A stretch of DNA of 64,000 bases, taken from Halomonas lysinitropha. GTDB taxonomy: Bacteria > Pseudomonadota > Gammaproteobacteria > Pseudomonadales > Halomonadaceae. The stretch is taken from positions 1 to 64,000 of the forward strand of contig NZ_CABVOU010000042.1 in assembly GCF_902500215.1 (NCBI RefSeq), read 5' to 3'. Of the stretch, positions 42,438 through 52,342 are shown one piece after another. The first letter of the stretch is position 1; each line of letters opens with the position of its first letter. The position numbers and the translations under genes were made by a program. The notes under the pieces are model-generated. The model ran no database searches and was not told the origin of the DNA. It was given only the letters and a program-made list of their open reading frames with translations.

Positions 42438-43106
42438 ATGGGCTATCGTTTCAGCAATCTCACTGCCGCCTGCCAGGACGACTGGCGTGCCTATATCGAG
42501 CACGACTTCGTGCGCGACCTGGGCGACGGCACCCTCGACGAGAACGCCTTTCGTCACTACCTGAAGCAGGACTATCTGTTCCTGATCCACTTCGCCCGCG
42601 CCTATGCGCTGGCCGCCTACAAGAGCCGCACCCTGGCCGATCTGCGCCAGGCCCATGAGGGGCTCAAGGCCATCGTCGATCTCGAGCTCGGCCTCCACGT
42701 GGGCTACTGCCAGGAATGGGGCATCTCCGAGGCCGACCTGGCCGATCTGCCCGAGGCACGCGCTACCCTCGCCTATACCCGTTACGTGCTGGATGCCGGC
42801 AGCCGCGGCGACTTGCTCGACCTGCACGTGGCCCTCGCTCCCTGTGTGGTGGGCTACGGCGAGATCGCCAACTGGCTGAATGCTCAACCCTCCACCCTGC
42901 GTGGCGAGGCCAACCCCTACGACGCCTGGATCGCCATGTACGAGAGCGAGGATTTCCAGTCGGCCATGCATGCCGAACTCGAATGGATCGACGCCCGCCT
43001 GGCCGACGTCACCCCGGCGCGCTTTGCCGAGCTCTGCACGGTGTTCCGCGACGCCACGCGCCTGGAGGTCGATTTCTGGCAGATGGGGCTGGACCGCACC
43101 GACTAG
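42438..43106 (+). CDS. tenA: TenA family aminopyrimidine aminohydrolase / thiaminase II
   Basis: TenA salvages thiamin by hydrolysing aminopyrimidine breakdown products to HMP in the cytoplasm. The 222-residue helical protein has the family start (DWRAYIEHDFVRDLGDGTL) and QDYLFLIHFARAYALAAYKS. APCVVGYGEIANWL at about residues 136-149 contains the catalytic cysteine of the TenA_C class, and the expected glutamate is near the C-terminus (EVDFWQMGL). No other thi gene is near. It follows YceI by 37 bases and ends at a strong hairpin. An action on a pyrimidine of the neighbouring pathway cannot be excluded. Confidence 0.9.
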   Translation: MGYRFSNLTAACQDDWRAYIEHDFVRDLGDGTLDENAFRHYLKQDYLFLIHFARAYALAAYKSRTLADLRQAHEGLKAIVDLELGLHVGYCQEWGISEADLADLPEARATLAYTRYVLDAGSRGDLLDLHVALAPCVVGYGEIANWLNAQPSTLRGEANPYDAWIAMYESEDFQSAMHAELEWIDARLADVTPARFAELCTVFRDATRLEVDFWQMGLDRTD

Positions 43107-43133
43107 AGATCGATCGGAACGTCACAAATGCAG

Positions 43134-43166
43134 CGCGCCCCGCCGGTTTTCCGACGGGGCGCGTTT
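43134..43166. terminator. hairpin after tenA
   Basis: The stem pairs CGCGCCCCG-C-CGG (43134-43146) with CCG-A-CGGGGCGCG (43151-43163), one internal mismatch, loop TTTT, followed by TTT. It separates convergent tenA and the outer-membrane protein gene, and should work for tenA. The minus strand lacks a clear T-run. Confidence 0.8.
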
Positions 43167-43196
43167 CGTGCCACGGTGCTGGTCATTGCAGAAACA

Positions 43197-43700
43197 TCAG
43201 AAGCGGAACGTCACCCCGACACTGGCGGCATCGAAGGTGTAGTTCGACTCGTCCAGATAGCGCATGTAGTCGGCGCCCACGGCGAGGTTCGGCGCCACGT
43301 CGAACTCGGCACCGGCACCGTAGGAGAAGCCGCTCTCATCGCCCACGTCCATGTCCACCTCCGTGAAACCCGCCAGCCCATAGAGGCGGAATTCCGGGGC
43401 GATCGGCACGATGCCCTTGGCATAGGCGCCGGCCAGATAATCCAGTTCAACGTTGCCATCCGAACCGCCGGTACCGAGATGGCCCTCCAGGGCGAAGTAG
43501 TCGTTGAACGCCACGCCGCCGCGCAGGCGCAGGCCGGTGCTGTCGAAGTCACGGCCGCTGTCCTGATCGAGCTCCCAGAACAGCACGTCACCACCCAGAT
43601 AGGGGCTCGGCTGGTAGTTCATCGGGCTGCCCTGGGCGTGGGCCGCAGCTCCGGCCAGCAGCAGCGCAGCGGAAACGGCAGAAATCGTGAGAGTCTTCAT
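43197..43700 (-). CDS. outer-membrane beta-barrel protein (YfaZ/OMP_b-brl-like)
   Basis: The 167-residue protein has a signal peptide (MKTLTISAVSAALLLAGAAAHA, cleaved near residue 22). Alternating polar and apolar strands follow, ending in TFDAASVGVTFRF, with the terminal aromatic residue needed for outer-membrane insertion. Acidic loops (VDMDVGDESGF) suit a halophile. It is about the size of an eight-stranded barrel. AGGAGG precedes the ATG, and a promoter and dyad are visible upstream. Function unknown. Confidence 0.82.
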   Translation of the reverse strand: MKTLTISAVSAALLLAGAAAHAQGSPMNYQPSPYLGGDVLFWELDQDSGRDFDSTGLRLRGGVAFNDYFALEGHLGTGGSDGNVELDYLAGAYAKGIVPIAPEFRLYGLAGFTEVDMDVGDESGFSYGAGAEFDVAPNLAVGADYMRYLDESNYTFDAASVGVTFRF

Positions 43701-43718
43701 GGGGGTAACCTCCTGGTT

Positions 43719-43776
43719 AGGAAACAGTGTTTCCTTTTACACAGACCATTCTGGTATAGCCTAGACGAAAGTGCAA
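43719..43776 (-). promoter_or_regulatory. sigma-70-like promoter and leader dyad of the outer-membrane protein gene
   Basis: On the minus strand a TTGCAC -35 (43771-43776) and a CAGAAT -10 (43748-43753) are 17 bases apart. Downstream, in the leader, AGGAAAC-ACT-GTTTCCT (43719-43735) forms a seven-base-pair dyad just ahead of the AGGAGG ribosome site. It may be an operator or a stabilising hairpin. Confidence 0.5.
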
Positions 43777-43811
43777 GATGTTCCCGCCAGCCCCCTTCCA
43801 CTGGCACCCCC

Positions 43812-44744
43812 TTACGCTCGTTTCGAGAACCCCAGCACCAGGATCCCCGCCACCACGATGCCGCCGCCCACCAGTTGCACCGGCGAGAGGGCCTGTCCCA
43901 GCACCACATAGCCCAGCACCAGAGCCGCCACCGGCTCCATGTTCATGGCCGGCCCATTGCGGGCCATGTCCAGGCGGGGAACAAAGATGAACAGCGTCGA
44001 GAACGCTACCCCATAGAACAGCCCCAGGGCCGCGAGCCCCATCCAACCGTGCAGCGAGAGCGGCAGCGTCAAGCCGCCCGGTACCAGCTCCAGGGCCCCG
44101 GCCGCCAGCATGGCTACCAGAACCGTGAGCATGGTCAGCAGGGTGCGCAGCGTGCTGCCCACCTCGGCGAGACGATGCTCGGTGATCCACAGTGCGCAGG
44201 CGAAGGCCGAGGCAGCAGCCAGGCCGAATCCTACCCCGGCAAGCCACTCGGGCCCCATGGCCTCTGGCTCGCCAAGCCAGGCCGGCACGTCCAGCACCAC
44301 CACCAGGCCGACCAGGATGACGCCCATGATCAGGGCGGCTCGTGCAGTAGGCCGGGAGCCGCCCAGTGCCCAGCTGAGCAGCGCCAGCTGGACCGGCAGG
44401 GTGTTCATCAGCAGCAGCGCCACCACCACGGGGATGCGCGCCACCGCCGAATAGAGGCAAAGGCTCTGCACCGTCACCAGCAGGCCAACCAGCAGCTGCC
44501 ATGAGCGTGTGCCCGCCGGCAGCGACAAGCGCTTTTGCTGTACCACCATCAGGCAAGCCAGGATCGTCAGTGCCACGCCGGAGCGCACCAGGATCGCCAG
44601 CAGCAGTCCGGTACCCGCGTCGAAGGCGACCCGGGCGGCCACATGGTTGGAGGCGAACAGTGTCGCCATGCCGCACATCAGCAGCAGCGCCAGAGGCCTG
44701 GGAAAGGGAGCGTGGGCCGCTGAGGCGGTATCGGGGTTCGACAT
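43812..44744 (-). CDS. EamA (DMT superfamily) transporter
   Basis: The 310-residue protein has ten hydrophobic segments in two EamA repeats. Recognisable parts are LFASNHVAARVAFDAGTGLL near residue 30 and VALLLMNTLPVQLALLSWAL near 110. The second repeat ends with EPVAALVLGYVVLGQALSPVQ. It is a probable inner-membrane metabolite exporter. The ATG at 44744 is chosen because the first helix then begins at a usual distance; the longer reading from 44804 is less likely. It stands alone between the outer-membrane protein gene and pta. Substrate unknown. Confidence 0.87.
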   Translation of the reverse strand: MSNPDTASAAHAPFPRPLALLLMCGMATLFASNHVAARVAFDAGTGLLLAILVRSGVALTILACLMVVQQKRLSLPAGTRSWQLLVGLLVTVQSLCLYSAVARIPVVVALLLMNTLPVQLALLSWALGGSRPTARAALIMGVILVGLVVVLDVPAWLGEPEAMGPEWLAGVGFGLAAASAFACALWITEHRLAEVGSTLRTLLTMLTVLVAMLAAGALELVPGGLTLPLSLHGWMGLAALGLFYGVAFSTLFIFVPRLDMARNGPAMNMEPVAALVLGYVVLGQALSPVQLVGGGIVVAGILVLGFSKRA

Positions 44745-44950
44745 ATCACGGCTTCCGTGGAGGGTGTGGCGGATCGGCCCAGCAAGGATGCGGCCGACCA
44801 TCATGGGTGCCGCTCGAGTATGTAACCAACGGCTGCATCGCCATGTTAGACTAAAGTCAATGTCAAACCATCCAGGGATGTCGATGTACGACCCGGTAGA
44901 AGGGGGGCGTATCGCCGAGCAACCCCGCCAGCTGCTGCAAGAGAGCCACC

Positions 44951-47128
44951 ATGACCCCGCTTGACCATCGTTCCGAGCCCCGCAACCTGCTGCTGGTACC
45001 CACCGACAGTGGCATCGGTCTGACGTCGGCCTGCCTCGGCCTTATCCGGGCACTGGACACCCTCGGGCTCAAGGCCGGCTTTCTCAAGCCGTTCCGACAG
45101 GATGAACTCAATGGCAACGGGCCGGATCGCTCCTGTGCCCTGGCGAGCAGCACCCTGGGCCTGGCAACCCCGGCACCGCTCAACCAGGCACGGCTTGAGC
45201 GCTTGCTGCGTGAAGATCGCACCGACGAGCTGATGGAGGAGGCCGTGGAGCGCCATGCCCGGGTCGCCTCACCGGACGCTGGCAAGGTCCCCGAGCTGGT
45301 GGTGATCGAAGGGTTGGCACCCAGCCAGCACAGCAGCTATGCGACCCAGCTCAATGCCCAGCTGGCTCATGCCCTCAATGCGCGCACCATCCTGGTCGCC
45401 GACGGCGACCTGAGCGACCCCCAGGACCTGGCGGAACGGCTCGACATGCATGCCCAGGCATTCGATGGCACCGGTTCGTCGCGCACCCTGGGCTGTATCC
45501 TGATGCGGCTGCGTCCGCTGCCGGACGGCGAGGCTTCCAGCTCCCTGGCGGCCCCCGAGGTCACCGCCCAGCGTGACGAGCAACTGGTCGCCAGCCTGCG
45601 CCGCTACTTGCCCGCCCTGGGCAGTGAGCGCTTCCATCTGATCGGTGCTGTGCCCTGGCATGCGACACTCTCCGCGCCACGCGTGCTGGACGTCGCCCGC
45701 GCCCTGGAGGCTCGCTTCCTGCACGAAGGCGAGGCCGCCAGCCGCCGTGTGCTGGGCACCAGCCTGTGCGCGCGCAGCGCCTCCCATGCCCTGCACGTGT
45801 TCCGTCCCGGGCGCCTGCTGGTCACCCCCGGAGATCGCGACGACATCCTGCTGGCCGCGGCGCTCGCGACCATGAACGGCGTGCCGCTGGCGGGTATCCT
45901 GCTGTCCCACGGCGAATTGCCGGATGACGCCATGATCGACTTCTGCCGGCCTGCGTTGCGCAGCGGACTGCCGGTGATGGCGGTAGACTCGGACAGCTTC
46001 ACAACGGCCCAGCATCTCGATCGCATGGCCAACGACATTCCCATCGATGATCCGGAGCGGGCCGAGCAGGTAACCCGCTTCGTCGCCAGCCACCTGGATC
46101 TGCAGTGGCTCAAGGAGAGCCTCAGCCGCGGCTATCCGAGCCGGCTGTCCCCGGCTGCCTTCCGCCATCAACTGGTCAAGCTGGCCCAGCAGGCGAGCAT
46201 GCGCATCGTGCTGCCCGAGGGGAGCGAGCCACGCACCGTGGAGGCCGCGGTGATCTGCCAGCAGCGCGGGATCGCCCGCTGCGTGCTGTTGGCAAGGCGC
46301 GAGGAAGTCGAGGAGGTCGCCCGCCAGCGCGGCATCGAGCTGCCCGAGGACCTCGAGATCCTCGACCCCGCCGACATCCGTCGGGACTATGTGCAACCGA
46401 TGGTCGAGCGTCGCCCCGACAAGCTCAACACACTGACCGCCAAGGACCAGCTACAGGATAACGTGGTGCTCGGCACCATGATGCTGGCCGAGGACGAGGT
46501 GGACGGTCTCGTCTCCGGAGCGATTCACACCACCGCCAATACCGTGCGCCCGGCCTTCCAGCTGATCAAGACGGCACCAGGCTATCGACTGGTATCGTCG
46601 ATCTTCTTCATGCTGCTGCCCGAGCAAGTGGTGGTCTATGGCGATTGTGCCGTGAACCCGGATCCGGACGCCGAGGCCCTGGCCGAGATCGCCATCCAGA
46701 GCGCTCGCTCCGCCGCGGCCTTCGGCATCGAACCCCGAGTGGCCATGATCAGCTACTCCACCGGAGAGTCCGGCAGCGGCGCCGACGTGGACAAGGTACG
46801 CCAGGCCACGCGCATCGCCCGAGAGCGCGAGCCCTCGCTGTGCATCGACGGCCCGCTGCAGTACGACGCCGCCGCCATCGAGAGCGTTGGTCGTCAGAAG
46901 GCGCCCGATTCACCGGTGGCGGGCCGCGCCACGGTCTTCGTCTTCCCCGATCTCAACACCGGCAACACCACCTACAAGGCGGTCCAGCGCAGCGCTGGCG
47001 TGGTCAGCGTCGGCCCCATGCTGCAGGGCCTCAACAAGCCGGTGAACGACCTGTCCCGCGGCGCCCTGGTCGATGACATCGTCTATACCATCGCCCTGAC
47101 CGCGATCCAGGCCGCCCAGCGTGGTTGA
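44951..47128 (+). CDS. pta: phosphate acetyltransferase
   Basis: Pta interconverts acetyl-CoA and acetyl phosphate. The 725-residue protein has the long three-domain form: a BioD-like N-terminal P-loop domain (LLLVPTDSGIGLTSACLGLIRAL), a central DRTGG domain and a C-terminal catalytic domain. That last begins FRHQLVKLAQQASMRIVLPEG (about 397-417) and contains VDGLVSGAIHTTANTVRPAFQ and YSTGESGSGADVDKV. The length agrees with E. coli Pta (714). No ackA gene is adjacent in the window, unlike the common ackA-pta pair. It is followed by a methyltransferase gene after about 110 bases. Confidence 0.94.
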   Translation: MTPLDHRSEPRNLLLVPTDSGIGLTSACLGLIRALDTLGLKAGFLKPFRQDELNGNGPDRSCALASSTLGLATPAPLNQARLERLLREDRTDELMEEAVERHARVASPDAGKVPELVVIEGLAPSQHSSYATQLNAQLAHALNARTILVADGDLSDPQDLAERLDMHAQAFDGTGSSRTLGCILMRLRPLPDGEASSSLAAPEVTAQRDEQLVASLRRYLPALGSERFHLIGAVPWHATLSAPRVLDVARALEARFLHEGEAASRRVLGTSLCARSASHALHVFRPGRLLVTPGDRDDILLAAALATMNGVPLAGILLSHGELPDDAMIDFCRPALRSGLPVMAVDSDSFTTAQHLDRMANDIPIDDPERAEQVTRFVASHLDLQWLKESLSRGYPSRLSPAAFRHQLVKLAQQASMRIVLPEGSEPRTVEAAVICQQRGIARCVLLARREEVEEVARQRGIELPEDLEILDPADIRRDYVQPMVERRPDKLNTLTAKDQLQDNVVLGTMMLAEDEVDGLVSGAIHTTANTVRPAFQLIKTAPGYRLVSSIFFMLLPEQVVVYGDCAVNPDPDAEALAEIAIQSARSAAAFGIEPRVAMISYSTGESGSGADVDKVRQATRIAREREPSLCIDGPLQYDAAAIESVGRQKAPDSPVAGRATVFVFPDLNTGNTTYKAVQRSAGVVSVGPMLQGLNKPVNDLSRGALVDDIVYTIALTAIQAAQRG

Positions 47129-47240
47129 GTACTGCCGTGAATCGACCTTATCGAGGGCGGAATCGGCACACTGGCTTTCCTGCTCGCCTCCACTGGCCTA
47201 GAGTCGAGGCATATTCCGTCCAACTACAGGAGACTAACCG

Positions 47241-47843
47241 ATGACGGCACATGATCGACCGAAAGGCGCTGCTGGCCCCGCGCAACATTCACAGCTGTCG
47301 CTGTTCGCGAGAAATTTCTTCAAGCACCCCCAGATGCTGGGTTCGATCATTCCCAGCTCCTCGTTTCTGGTCAAGCGACTGCTCGACGGGGTCGATTGGC
47401 AGCAAGCGCGGGTCGTCGTCGAGTACGGGCCCGGGGTCGGAACCATCACGCGGGAACTCCTGCAGCGCATGCCGCCGGAATCGACCCTGGTAGTGCTCGA
47501 GACCAACCAGGACTTCGTCGATTGTCTCGAGCAGTCGCTCCCCGACCCTCGACTGCAAGTCGTCAAGGGTTCCGCCGAGACGATCCAGGCCGAACTGGAC
47601 CGCTTGGGCCTGCCCGCGGCCGACTATGTGCTGGCCGGCATCCCGTTCAGCACCATGCCCGCCATGACCCGCGAGTCCATCCTCATGCGTAGCCTCGAGG
47701 CACTCTCGCCACGGGGTGCCATGCTGATCTACCAGTTCTCCTCCAAAGTATTACCCGACCTGCGTCGCATCTTTTCCAGGGTGGAGTGCGATTTCGAGCC
47801 ATTCAACGTGCTCCCGGCGCGACTTTACTACTGCCACCCCTGA
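47241..47843 (+). CDS. class I SAM-dependent methyltransferase, PmtA/rRNA-adenine-type
   Basis: The 200-residue protein has a SAM motif VVVEYGPGVGTITRELLQRM at about residues 58-77. VVLETNQDFVDCLEQSLPDPRL and ADYVLAGIPFSTMPAM at about 127-142 follow. The FARNFFKHPQMLGSIIPSSSFL N-terminal part is typical of phospholipid N-methyltransferases (PmtA-like) and of related small methyltransferases annotated as rRNA adenine methylases. A membrane-lipid head group is a possible substrate. It lies between pta and the class V aminotransferase gene, all in one direction, with spacers over 90 bases. Confidence 0.82.
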   Translation: MTAHDRPKGAAGPAQHSQLSLFARNFFKHPQMLGSIIPSSSFLVKRLLDGVDWQQARVVVEYGPGVGTITRELLQRMPPESTLVVLETNQDFVDCLEQSLPDPRLQVVKGSAETIQAELDRLGLPAADYVLAGIPFSTMPAMTRESILMRSLEALSPRGAMLIYQFSSKVLPDLRRIFSRVECDFEPFNVLPARLYYCHP

Positions 47844-47938
47844 AGCGCCCAGGCTGGCCCGACGAAGGGAATCGGAATATCCTCTGGATACAAACGGCCT
47901 GAACGCAACAGGCCCTGAACACCAACACGGAGAACGAA

Positions 47939-49075
47939 ATGGCCGGCTTGCTACCCGATGTCGACCCCGATGGGCTGCTCGAGTATTCGGTGGTCTACAC
48001 CGATCGCGCACTGAACCACATGTCGAAGAGCTTTCAAGGCGTGATGCGCGACGTCTCCTCTACCCTGAAGGAGGTGTACAACGCGCATTCGACGGTGATC
48101 GTCCCCGGCAGCGGGACCTTCGGCATGGAAGCCGTGGCGCGCCAGTTCGCCAAGGATCGCAACTGCCTGGTGATCCGCAACGGCTGGTTCAGCTATCGCT
48201 GGAGCCAGATCCTCGAGATGGGCAAGATCCCCGCCGAGGTCCACTTGCTCAAGGCGCGTCGACTCGACGAGGATGACCCGACCTCGCCCTTCGCTCCGCC
48301 CTCCATCGAGGAGGTGGTCGAGTCGATCCATGACCAGCAGCCCGATATCGTCTTCGCCCCCCATGTGGAAACCGCCTCGGGCATGCTGCTGCCAGACGAC
48401 TATCTGCGCCAGATCGCCGACGCCATCCATGAGCAGGGCGGGCTCTTCGTGCTCGACTGTATTGCCTCCGGCACTCTCTGGGTCGACATGCAGGACATCG
48501 GCGTCGACGTGCTGGTCAGTGCTCCGCAGAAGGGCTGGAGCGCCAGCCCCTGCTGCGGCATGGTGATGCTCTCTCGCCAGGCGCGCGAGATCATCGAGGA
48601 GACCACCAGCACCAGCTTCGCCTGCGACCTGAAGAAGTGGCTGTCGATCATGGAAACCTACGAGGCCGGTGGCCACGCCTATCACGCCACCCTGCCCACC
48701 GACGGCCTGCGACAACTGCGCGACGTGATGCGCGAGACGCGGCAGTACGGCTTCGACAAGGTGCGCGACGAGCAGTGGGAGGTCGGGCAACGGGTGCGCG
48801 GCATGCTGGCCGAGCACGGTTTCCACAGCGTGGCAGCACCGGGATTCCAGGCGCCTGGCGTGGTGGTCTGTTACACCGAGGACGAAGGCATCGTCGGCAA
48901 GTTTCTCGCCGCCGGTGTCCAGGTGGCGGCGGGAGTCCCCTTGATGTGTGACGAGGGCGAGGACTATCGCGCCTTTCGCATCGGCCTGTTCGGCCTCGAC
49001 AAGCTCCACCACCCGGAGCGGACCCTCGAGAGCCTGGAAACGGCCCTGGCCAAGGTGCAGGGCGCCGACGAATAG
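47939..49075 (+). CDS. class V aminotransferase (alanine--glyoxylate family)
   Basis: The 378-residue PLP enzyme transfers amino groups between a small amino acid and a ketoacid such as glyoxylate or pyruvate. FGMEAVARQFAKDRNCLVIRNGWFS marks the substrate/cofactor entry. The PLP lysine is in LVSAPQKGWSASPCCGMV at about residues 182-199. HVETASGMLLPDD near 143 also fits the family. Length agrees with AGT/serine-pyruvate or AEP transaminases. A GC-rich hairpin follows the gene. Exact substrate pair unclear. Confidence 0.88.
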   Translation: MAGLLPDVDPDGLLEYSVVYTDRALNHMSKSFQGVMRDVSSTLKEVYNAHSTVIVPGSGTFGMEAVARQFAKDRNCLVIRNGWFSYRWSQILEMGKIPAEVHLLKARRLDEDDPTSPFAPPSIEEVVESIHDQQPDIVFAPHVETASGMLLPDDYLRQIADAIHEQGGLFVLDCIASGTLWVDMQDIGVDVLVSAPQKGWSASPCCGMVMLSRQAREIIEETTSTSFACDLKKWLSIMETYEAGGHAYHATLPTDGLRQLRDVMRETRQYGFDKVRDEQWEVGQRVRGMLAEHGFHSVAAPGFQAPGVVVCYTEDEGIVGKFLAAGVQVAAGVPLMCDEGEDYRAFRIGLFGLDKLHHPERTLESLETALAKVQGADE

Positions 49076-49122
49076 GACGTCGAGACGCCTTCCTCAAGGC
49101 GGGAGATCGTGCCTCTCATGAC

Positions 49123-49150
49123 AGCGGGGCGGCCAGATGGCCGCCCCGCT
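49123..49150. terminator. hairpin after the aminotransferase gene
   Basis: A 13-base-pair GC-rich stem (49123-49135 with 49138-49150) folds with a tight loop of about four to six bases once inner pairs open. It lies between convergent genes and has only TT after it on the plus strand. Probably a bidirectional terminator. Confidence 0.72.
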
Positions 49151-49190
49151 TGCTGTGGTAGGCGTCGGGATGCGTCAAGGCCGAGCGGCC

Positions 49191-49874
49191 TCAGTAACCG
49201 CCCATACCCCTTGGCATGAACCCCAGGTTGTTCTCCACTTCCGTGACACCGGCAATGTTCTCCGCCGCGACCTGCACGGCCTGTCGCTGCTCCTTGCTGT
49301 CCACCAGCCCCCACAGCTGTACCTTGCCATCGGCCACGATGACGTTGAGCCGGTCGACCATCACCCCGGTGTTATCATCCACCTCCTTGAGGATGGCATC
49401 GCGGATATCGCGGTCATCACCGCCAGCAGCCGGCTGGCGATTCACCGAGAAGCCGCGAAGCAAGTTGGAACGGCTGACGATGCCCACCAGCTTGCCATTC
49501 CGCACCACCGGCACACGCTTGATCCGACGCTTCTCGAGCAACGAGGCAATACGGTGTAACGGCTCATCCTCGGTAACGGTGAGCGGGGTCGGCGTCATGA
49601 TCTCGCTGGCCTTGCGGCCATGGCTCTTGACGTAATCCACGGCGTTGCTGCCACCGCCGAAGAGCTTCAGCCACCAGGACTTGTGCTGGTCCGTGTCATT
49701 CTCGACCCGGCGCATCAGGTCTCCCTCGCTGACGATACCCAGTACCTGGTCGTCGGCATCGATCACCGGCACGGCACTGATACCGTGTTCTACCAACAGG
49801 CTGGCGATCTCGCTGACTTCAGCGTCAGAGGTAACGGTGATCACGTTGGTGGTCATGACGTCTGCAGCTTGCAT
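49191..49874 (-). CDS. CBS-pair and BON domain protein
   Basis: The 227-residue protein contains two CBS motifs (about residues 1-60 and 85-145, with VLGIVSEGDLMRRV and LVGIVSRSNLLRGF). A BON domain follows (about 155-220, VQLWGLVDSKEQRQA). CBS pairs bind adenine nucleotides, and BON domains bind membranes. Proteins of this build are common in bacteria, without a settled role. No signal peptide is present. The ATG at 49874 has GGAG nine bases upstream. A single transcription unit, divergent from deoC. Confidence 0.87.
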   Translation of the reverse strand: MQAADVMTTNVITVTSDAEVSEIASLLVEHGISAVPVIDADDQVLGIVSEGDLMRRVENDTDQHKSWWLKLFGGGSNAVDYVKSHGRKASEIMTPTPLTVTEDEPLHRIASLLEKRRIKRVPVVRNGKLVGIVSRSNLLRGFSVNRQPAAGGDDRDIRDAILKEVDDNTGVMVDRLNVIVADGKVQLWGLVDSKEQRQAVQVAAENIAGVTEVENNLGFMPRGMGGY

Positions 49875-50134
49875 GGGATGCGTCTCCGGACAATAAACTG
49901 GCAATATGGTGTCTTTCTTGCCCTATAAGTTAGCAACTCTTTGCCCGCTCTGCCTTGATTCCGGACAGCTTTCTGAAGCTCGCGTCAGGCCGGCCGGGCA
50001 TCCGGCGCGGCCCTGTCCGCGCCCTGGGCAGTGCCTCGACGTTGCCGCCGGTGATGACGTCGTCGACCTCCTCGAGGCCGGCACGCGCCACGGTGGCTAC
50101 CGTGGCTCCGACAATACCGTTACGGGACGATTCC

Positions 50135-50911
50135 ATGACCGAACTGCAACAGGCCGCGCGCCAGGCTCTGGCGCTGATGGACCTCACCAGCCTCAACGAC
50201 GACGACAGCGATGCCACCATCGAGGCCCTCTGCCAGCAGGCAAGGACGCCTGCCGGCACACCGGCAGCGGTGTGCATCTACCCGGCCTTCGTGGTCACCG
50301 CATGCCGCGCGCTGAAGGCCCATGGCCTCGAGGGCATCGTCAAGGTGGCCACGGTGACCAACTTCCCCCACGGCGGCGACGACATCATGGCGGCCGCCCG
50401 GGAGACCCGAGCGGCAGCGGCCTCTGGCGCCGATGAGGTGGACGTGGTCTTCCCCTGGCGCGCCCTGATGGCCGGTGACGAGGATACCGGCCGCGAACTG
50501 GTCGCGGCGTGTAAACAGGCCGCCGGCGATGCCCTGCTCAAGGTGATCCTGGAAACCGGCGAACTGAAGGATCCGGCCCTGATCCGTCGTGCCAGCGAGC
50601 TGGCCCTGGAGGGTGGCGCCGATTTTCTCAAGACCTCCACCGGCAAGGTGGCGATCAATGCCACCCTGGAAGCGTCCGAGATCCTGTTGACCGCCATCCG
50701 TGACAGCGGCCGCGACGTGGGCTTCAAGGCCGCCGGCGGCGTGCGCACCGTCGAGGACGCCCTGGCCTACCTGCAACTCGCCGAACGCCTGATGGGCGTG
50801 GCGTGGATCACACCGGCCCATGTCCGCTTCGGTGCCTCGGGGCTGCTCGGCAACCTGCTGGAAACCCTGCGTGCCGAGGACGGAGGCAACGTGACATCCG
50901 GGGGATACTGA
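50135..50911 (+). CDS. deoC: deoxyribose-phosphate aldolase
   Basis: DeoC splits 2-deoxyribose 5-phosphate into glyceraldehyde 3-phosphate and acetaldehyde. The 258-residue protein aligns with E. coli DeoC (259): [36 protein letters not shown] and the Schiff-base lysine in [14 protein letters not shown] at about residue 165. The ATG at 50135 fits the family start; a longer open reading upstream lacks homology. Its stop overlaps the deoA start by one base (TGATG). It is the first gene of a deoxynucleoside salvage operon. Confidence 0.94.
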   Translation: MTELQQAARQALALMDLTSLNDDDSDATIEALCQQARTPAGTPAAVCIYPAFVVTACRALKAHGLEGIVKVATVTNFPHGGDDIMAAARETRAAAASGADEVDVVFPWRALMAGDEDTGRELVAACKQAAGDALLKVILETGELKDPALIRRASELALEGGADFLKTSTGKVAINATLEASEILLTAIRDSGRDVGFKAAGGVRTVEDALAYLQLAERLMGVAWITPAHVRFGASGLLGNLLETLRAEDGGNVTSGGY

Positions 50912-52251
50912 TGGGCACCCAGGCACTTCCCCAGGAGCTGATCCGCGCCAAACGCGACGGGCGCGCGCTTGGCCGCGACGCGATACAGCAGCTGGTCGCC
51001 GGCATCAGTGATGGCAGCCTCTCGGATGCCCAGATGGGGGCCCTGGCCATGGCGGTCTTCCTGCAAGGCATGGACGCCACGGAGACGGTGGCACTGACCG
51101 AGGCGATCCGTGACTCCGGCGAGGTGCTCGATTGGTCCGGTCTCGACCTGCCCGGCCCCGTGCTCGACAAGCATTCCACCGGGGGCGTGGGTGACCTCGT
51201 CTCGCTGGTGCTCGGCCCCAGGATTGCCGCCTGCGGCGGGCACGTGCCGATGGTCTCCGGCCGCGGCCTGGGCCATAGCGGCGGCACCCTGGACAAGCTC
51301 GAGGCGATTCCCGGCTACTCGGTCACCCCGGACATCGCCACCTTCCGCCGGCTGGTCCAGGAGGTAGGCGTCGCGATCATCGGTCAGACCGCCGACCTCG
51401 CTCCCGCCGACAAGCGCCTCTATGCGGTGCGCGACGTCACCGCCACCGTGGAGTCGCTTCCGCTGATCGTCAGCTCGATCCTCGGCAAGAAGCTGGCCTG
51501 TGGCCTGGAGGCCCTGGTGATGGACGTCAAGACCGGCAGCGGGGCCTTTATGCCCACCCATGACGCCTCTCTGGAACTGGCTCACTCGATCGCCAGCGTC
51601 GCCACCCAGGCCGGCACGCCGACCACCGCCCTGGTCACCGACATGAGCCAGCCGCTGGCCCCCTGCGCCGGCAATGCCCTAGAGGTGCGTGAGGCACTCC
51701 GCCTCCTCACCGGCGAGAAGCGCCATGGCCGCCTGCTGAGGGTAACCCGGGAGCTGTCCGCCGAGCTGCTGCTGGCCGGGCGCCTGGTCGACTCCCGGGA
51801 GGCCGCAGAGGCACGTCTTGACGAGACACTGGCCTCGGGCGAGGTGGCCGAACGCTTCTCCCGCATGGTGGCGGGCCTCGGGGGCCCCAATGATCTGCTC
51901 GAACGCCCCGGCCACCACCTGCCCGAGGCGCCGGTGACCCGCGCGGTGCATGCCGTGTACCCGGGCCGGGTCCAGGCCATGGACACCCGTGCCCTGGGCC
52001 TGTCTGTGGTGGCCCTGGGCGGCGGCCGTCGCACGCCCGGGGCGGCCATCGACCCCGCCGTCGGGCTGTCGCACATCGCCTCCCTGGGCGAGGCGGTGGA
52101 CGCCGAGCGCCCGCTAGCGCTGGTCCACGCCGCCAGTACCGCGGACGCCGATCGGGCCGCCTGCCAGGTACGCGACGCCATCAAGGTGGGCGAAAGTGCC
52201 GGCACCGCGCCACCCCTCATCCACGACATCATCCGTCGGGAGGCCCCGTGA
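50911..52251 (+). CDS. deoA: thymidine phosphorylase
   Basis: DeoA converts thymidine and phosphate to thymine and 2-deoxyribose 1-phosphate. The 446-residue protein has the signature [20 protein letters not shown] at about residues 82-101, [23 protein letters not shown], and the lysine and serine residues of the E. coli enzyme (440). The ATG at 50911 overlaps the deoC stop. Its product would need a phosphopentomutase (deoB) to reach DeoC, and none is in the window. deoD follows after 91 bases. Confidence 0.94.
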   Translation: MGTQALPQELIRAKRDGRALGRDAIQQLVAGISDGSLSDAQMGALAMAVFLQGMDATETVALTEAIRDSGEVLDWSGLDLPGPVLDKHSTGGVGDLVSLVLGPRIAACGGHVPMVSGRGLGHSGGTLDKLEAIPGYSVTPDIATFRRLVQEVGVAIIGQTADLAPADKRLYAVRDVTATVESLPLIVSSILGKKLACGLEALVMDVKTGSGAFMPTHDASLELAHSIASVATQAGTPTTALVTDMSQPLAPCAGNALEVREALRLLTGEKRHGRLLRVTRELSAELLLAGRLVDSREAAEARLDETLASGEVAERFSRMVAGLGGPNDLLERPGHHLPEAPVTRAVHAVYPGRVQAMDTRALGLSVVALGGGRRTPGAAIDPAVGLSHIASLGEAVDAERPLALVHAASTADADRAACQVRDAIKVGESAGTAPPLIHDIIRREAP

Positions 52252-52342
52252 CTCCGGGCTTCGCCACCATGGACGACGGCCCCCGTTTCCTTCCGTCCGC
52301 CTTGTCTTCCACCCCGCTATCCAACCCTACGGGAGGCCACTG

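Noticed and set aside
49955-50134. N-terminal extension of deoC
   Set aside because: The open reading continues upstream, but homology to DeoC begins at 50135 and the extension has no family support.
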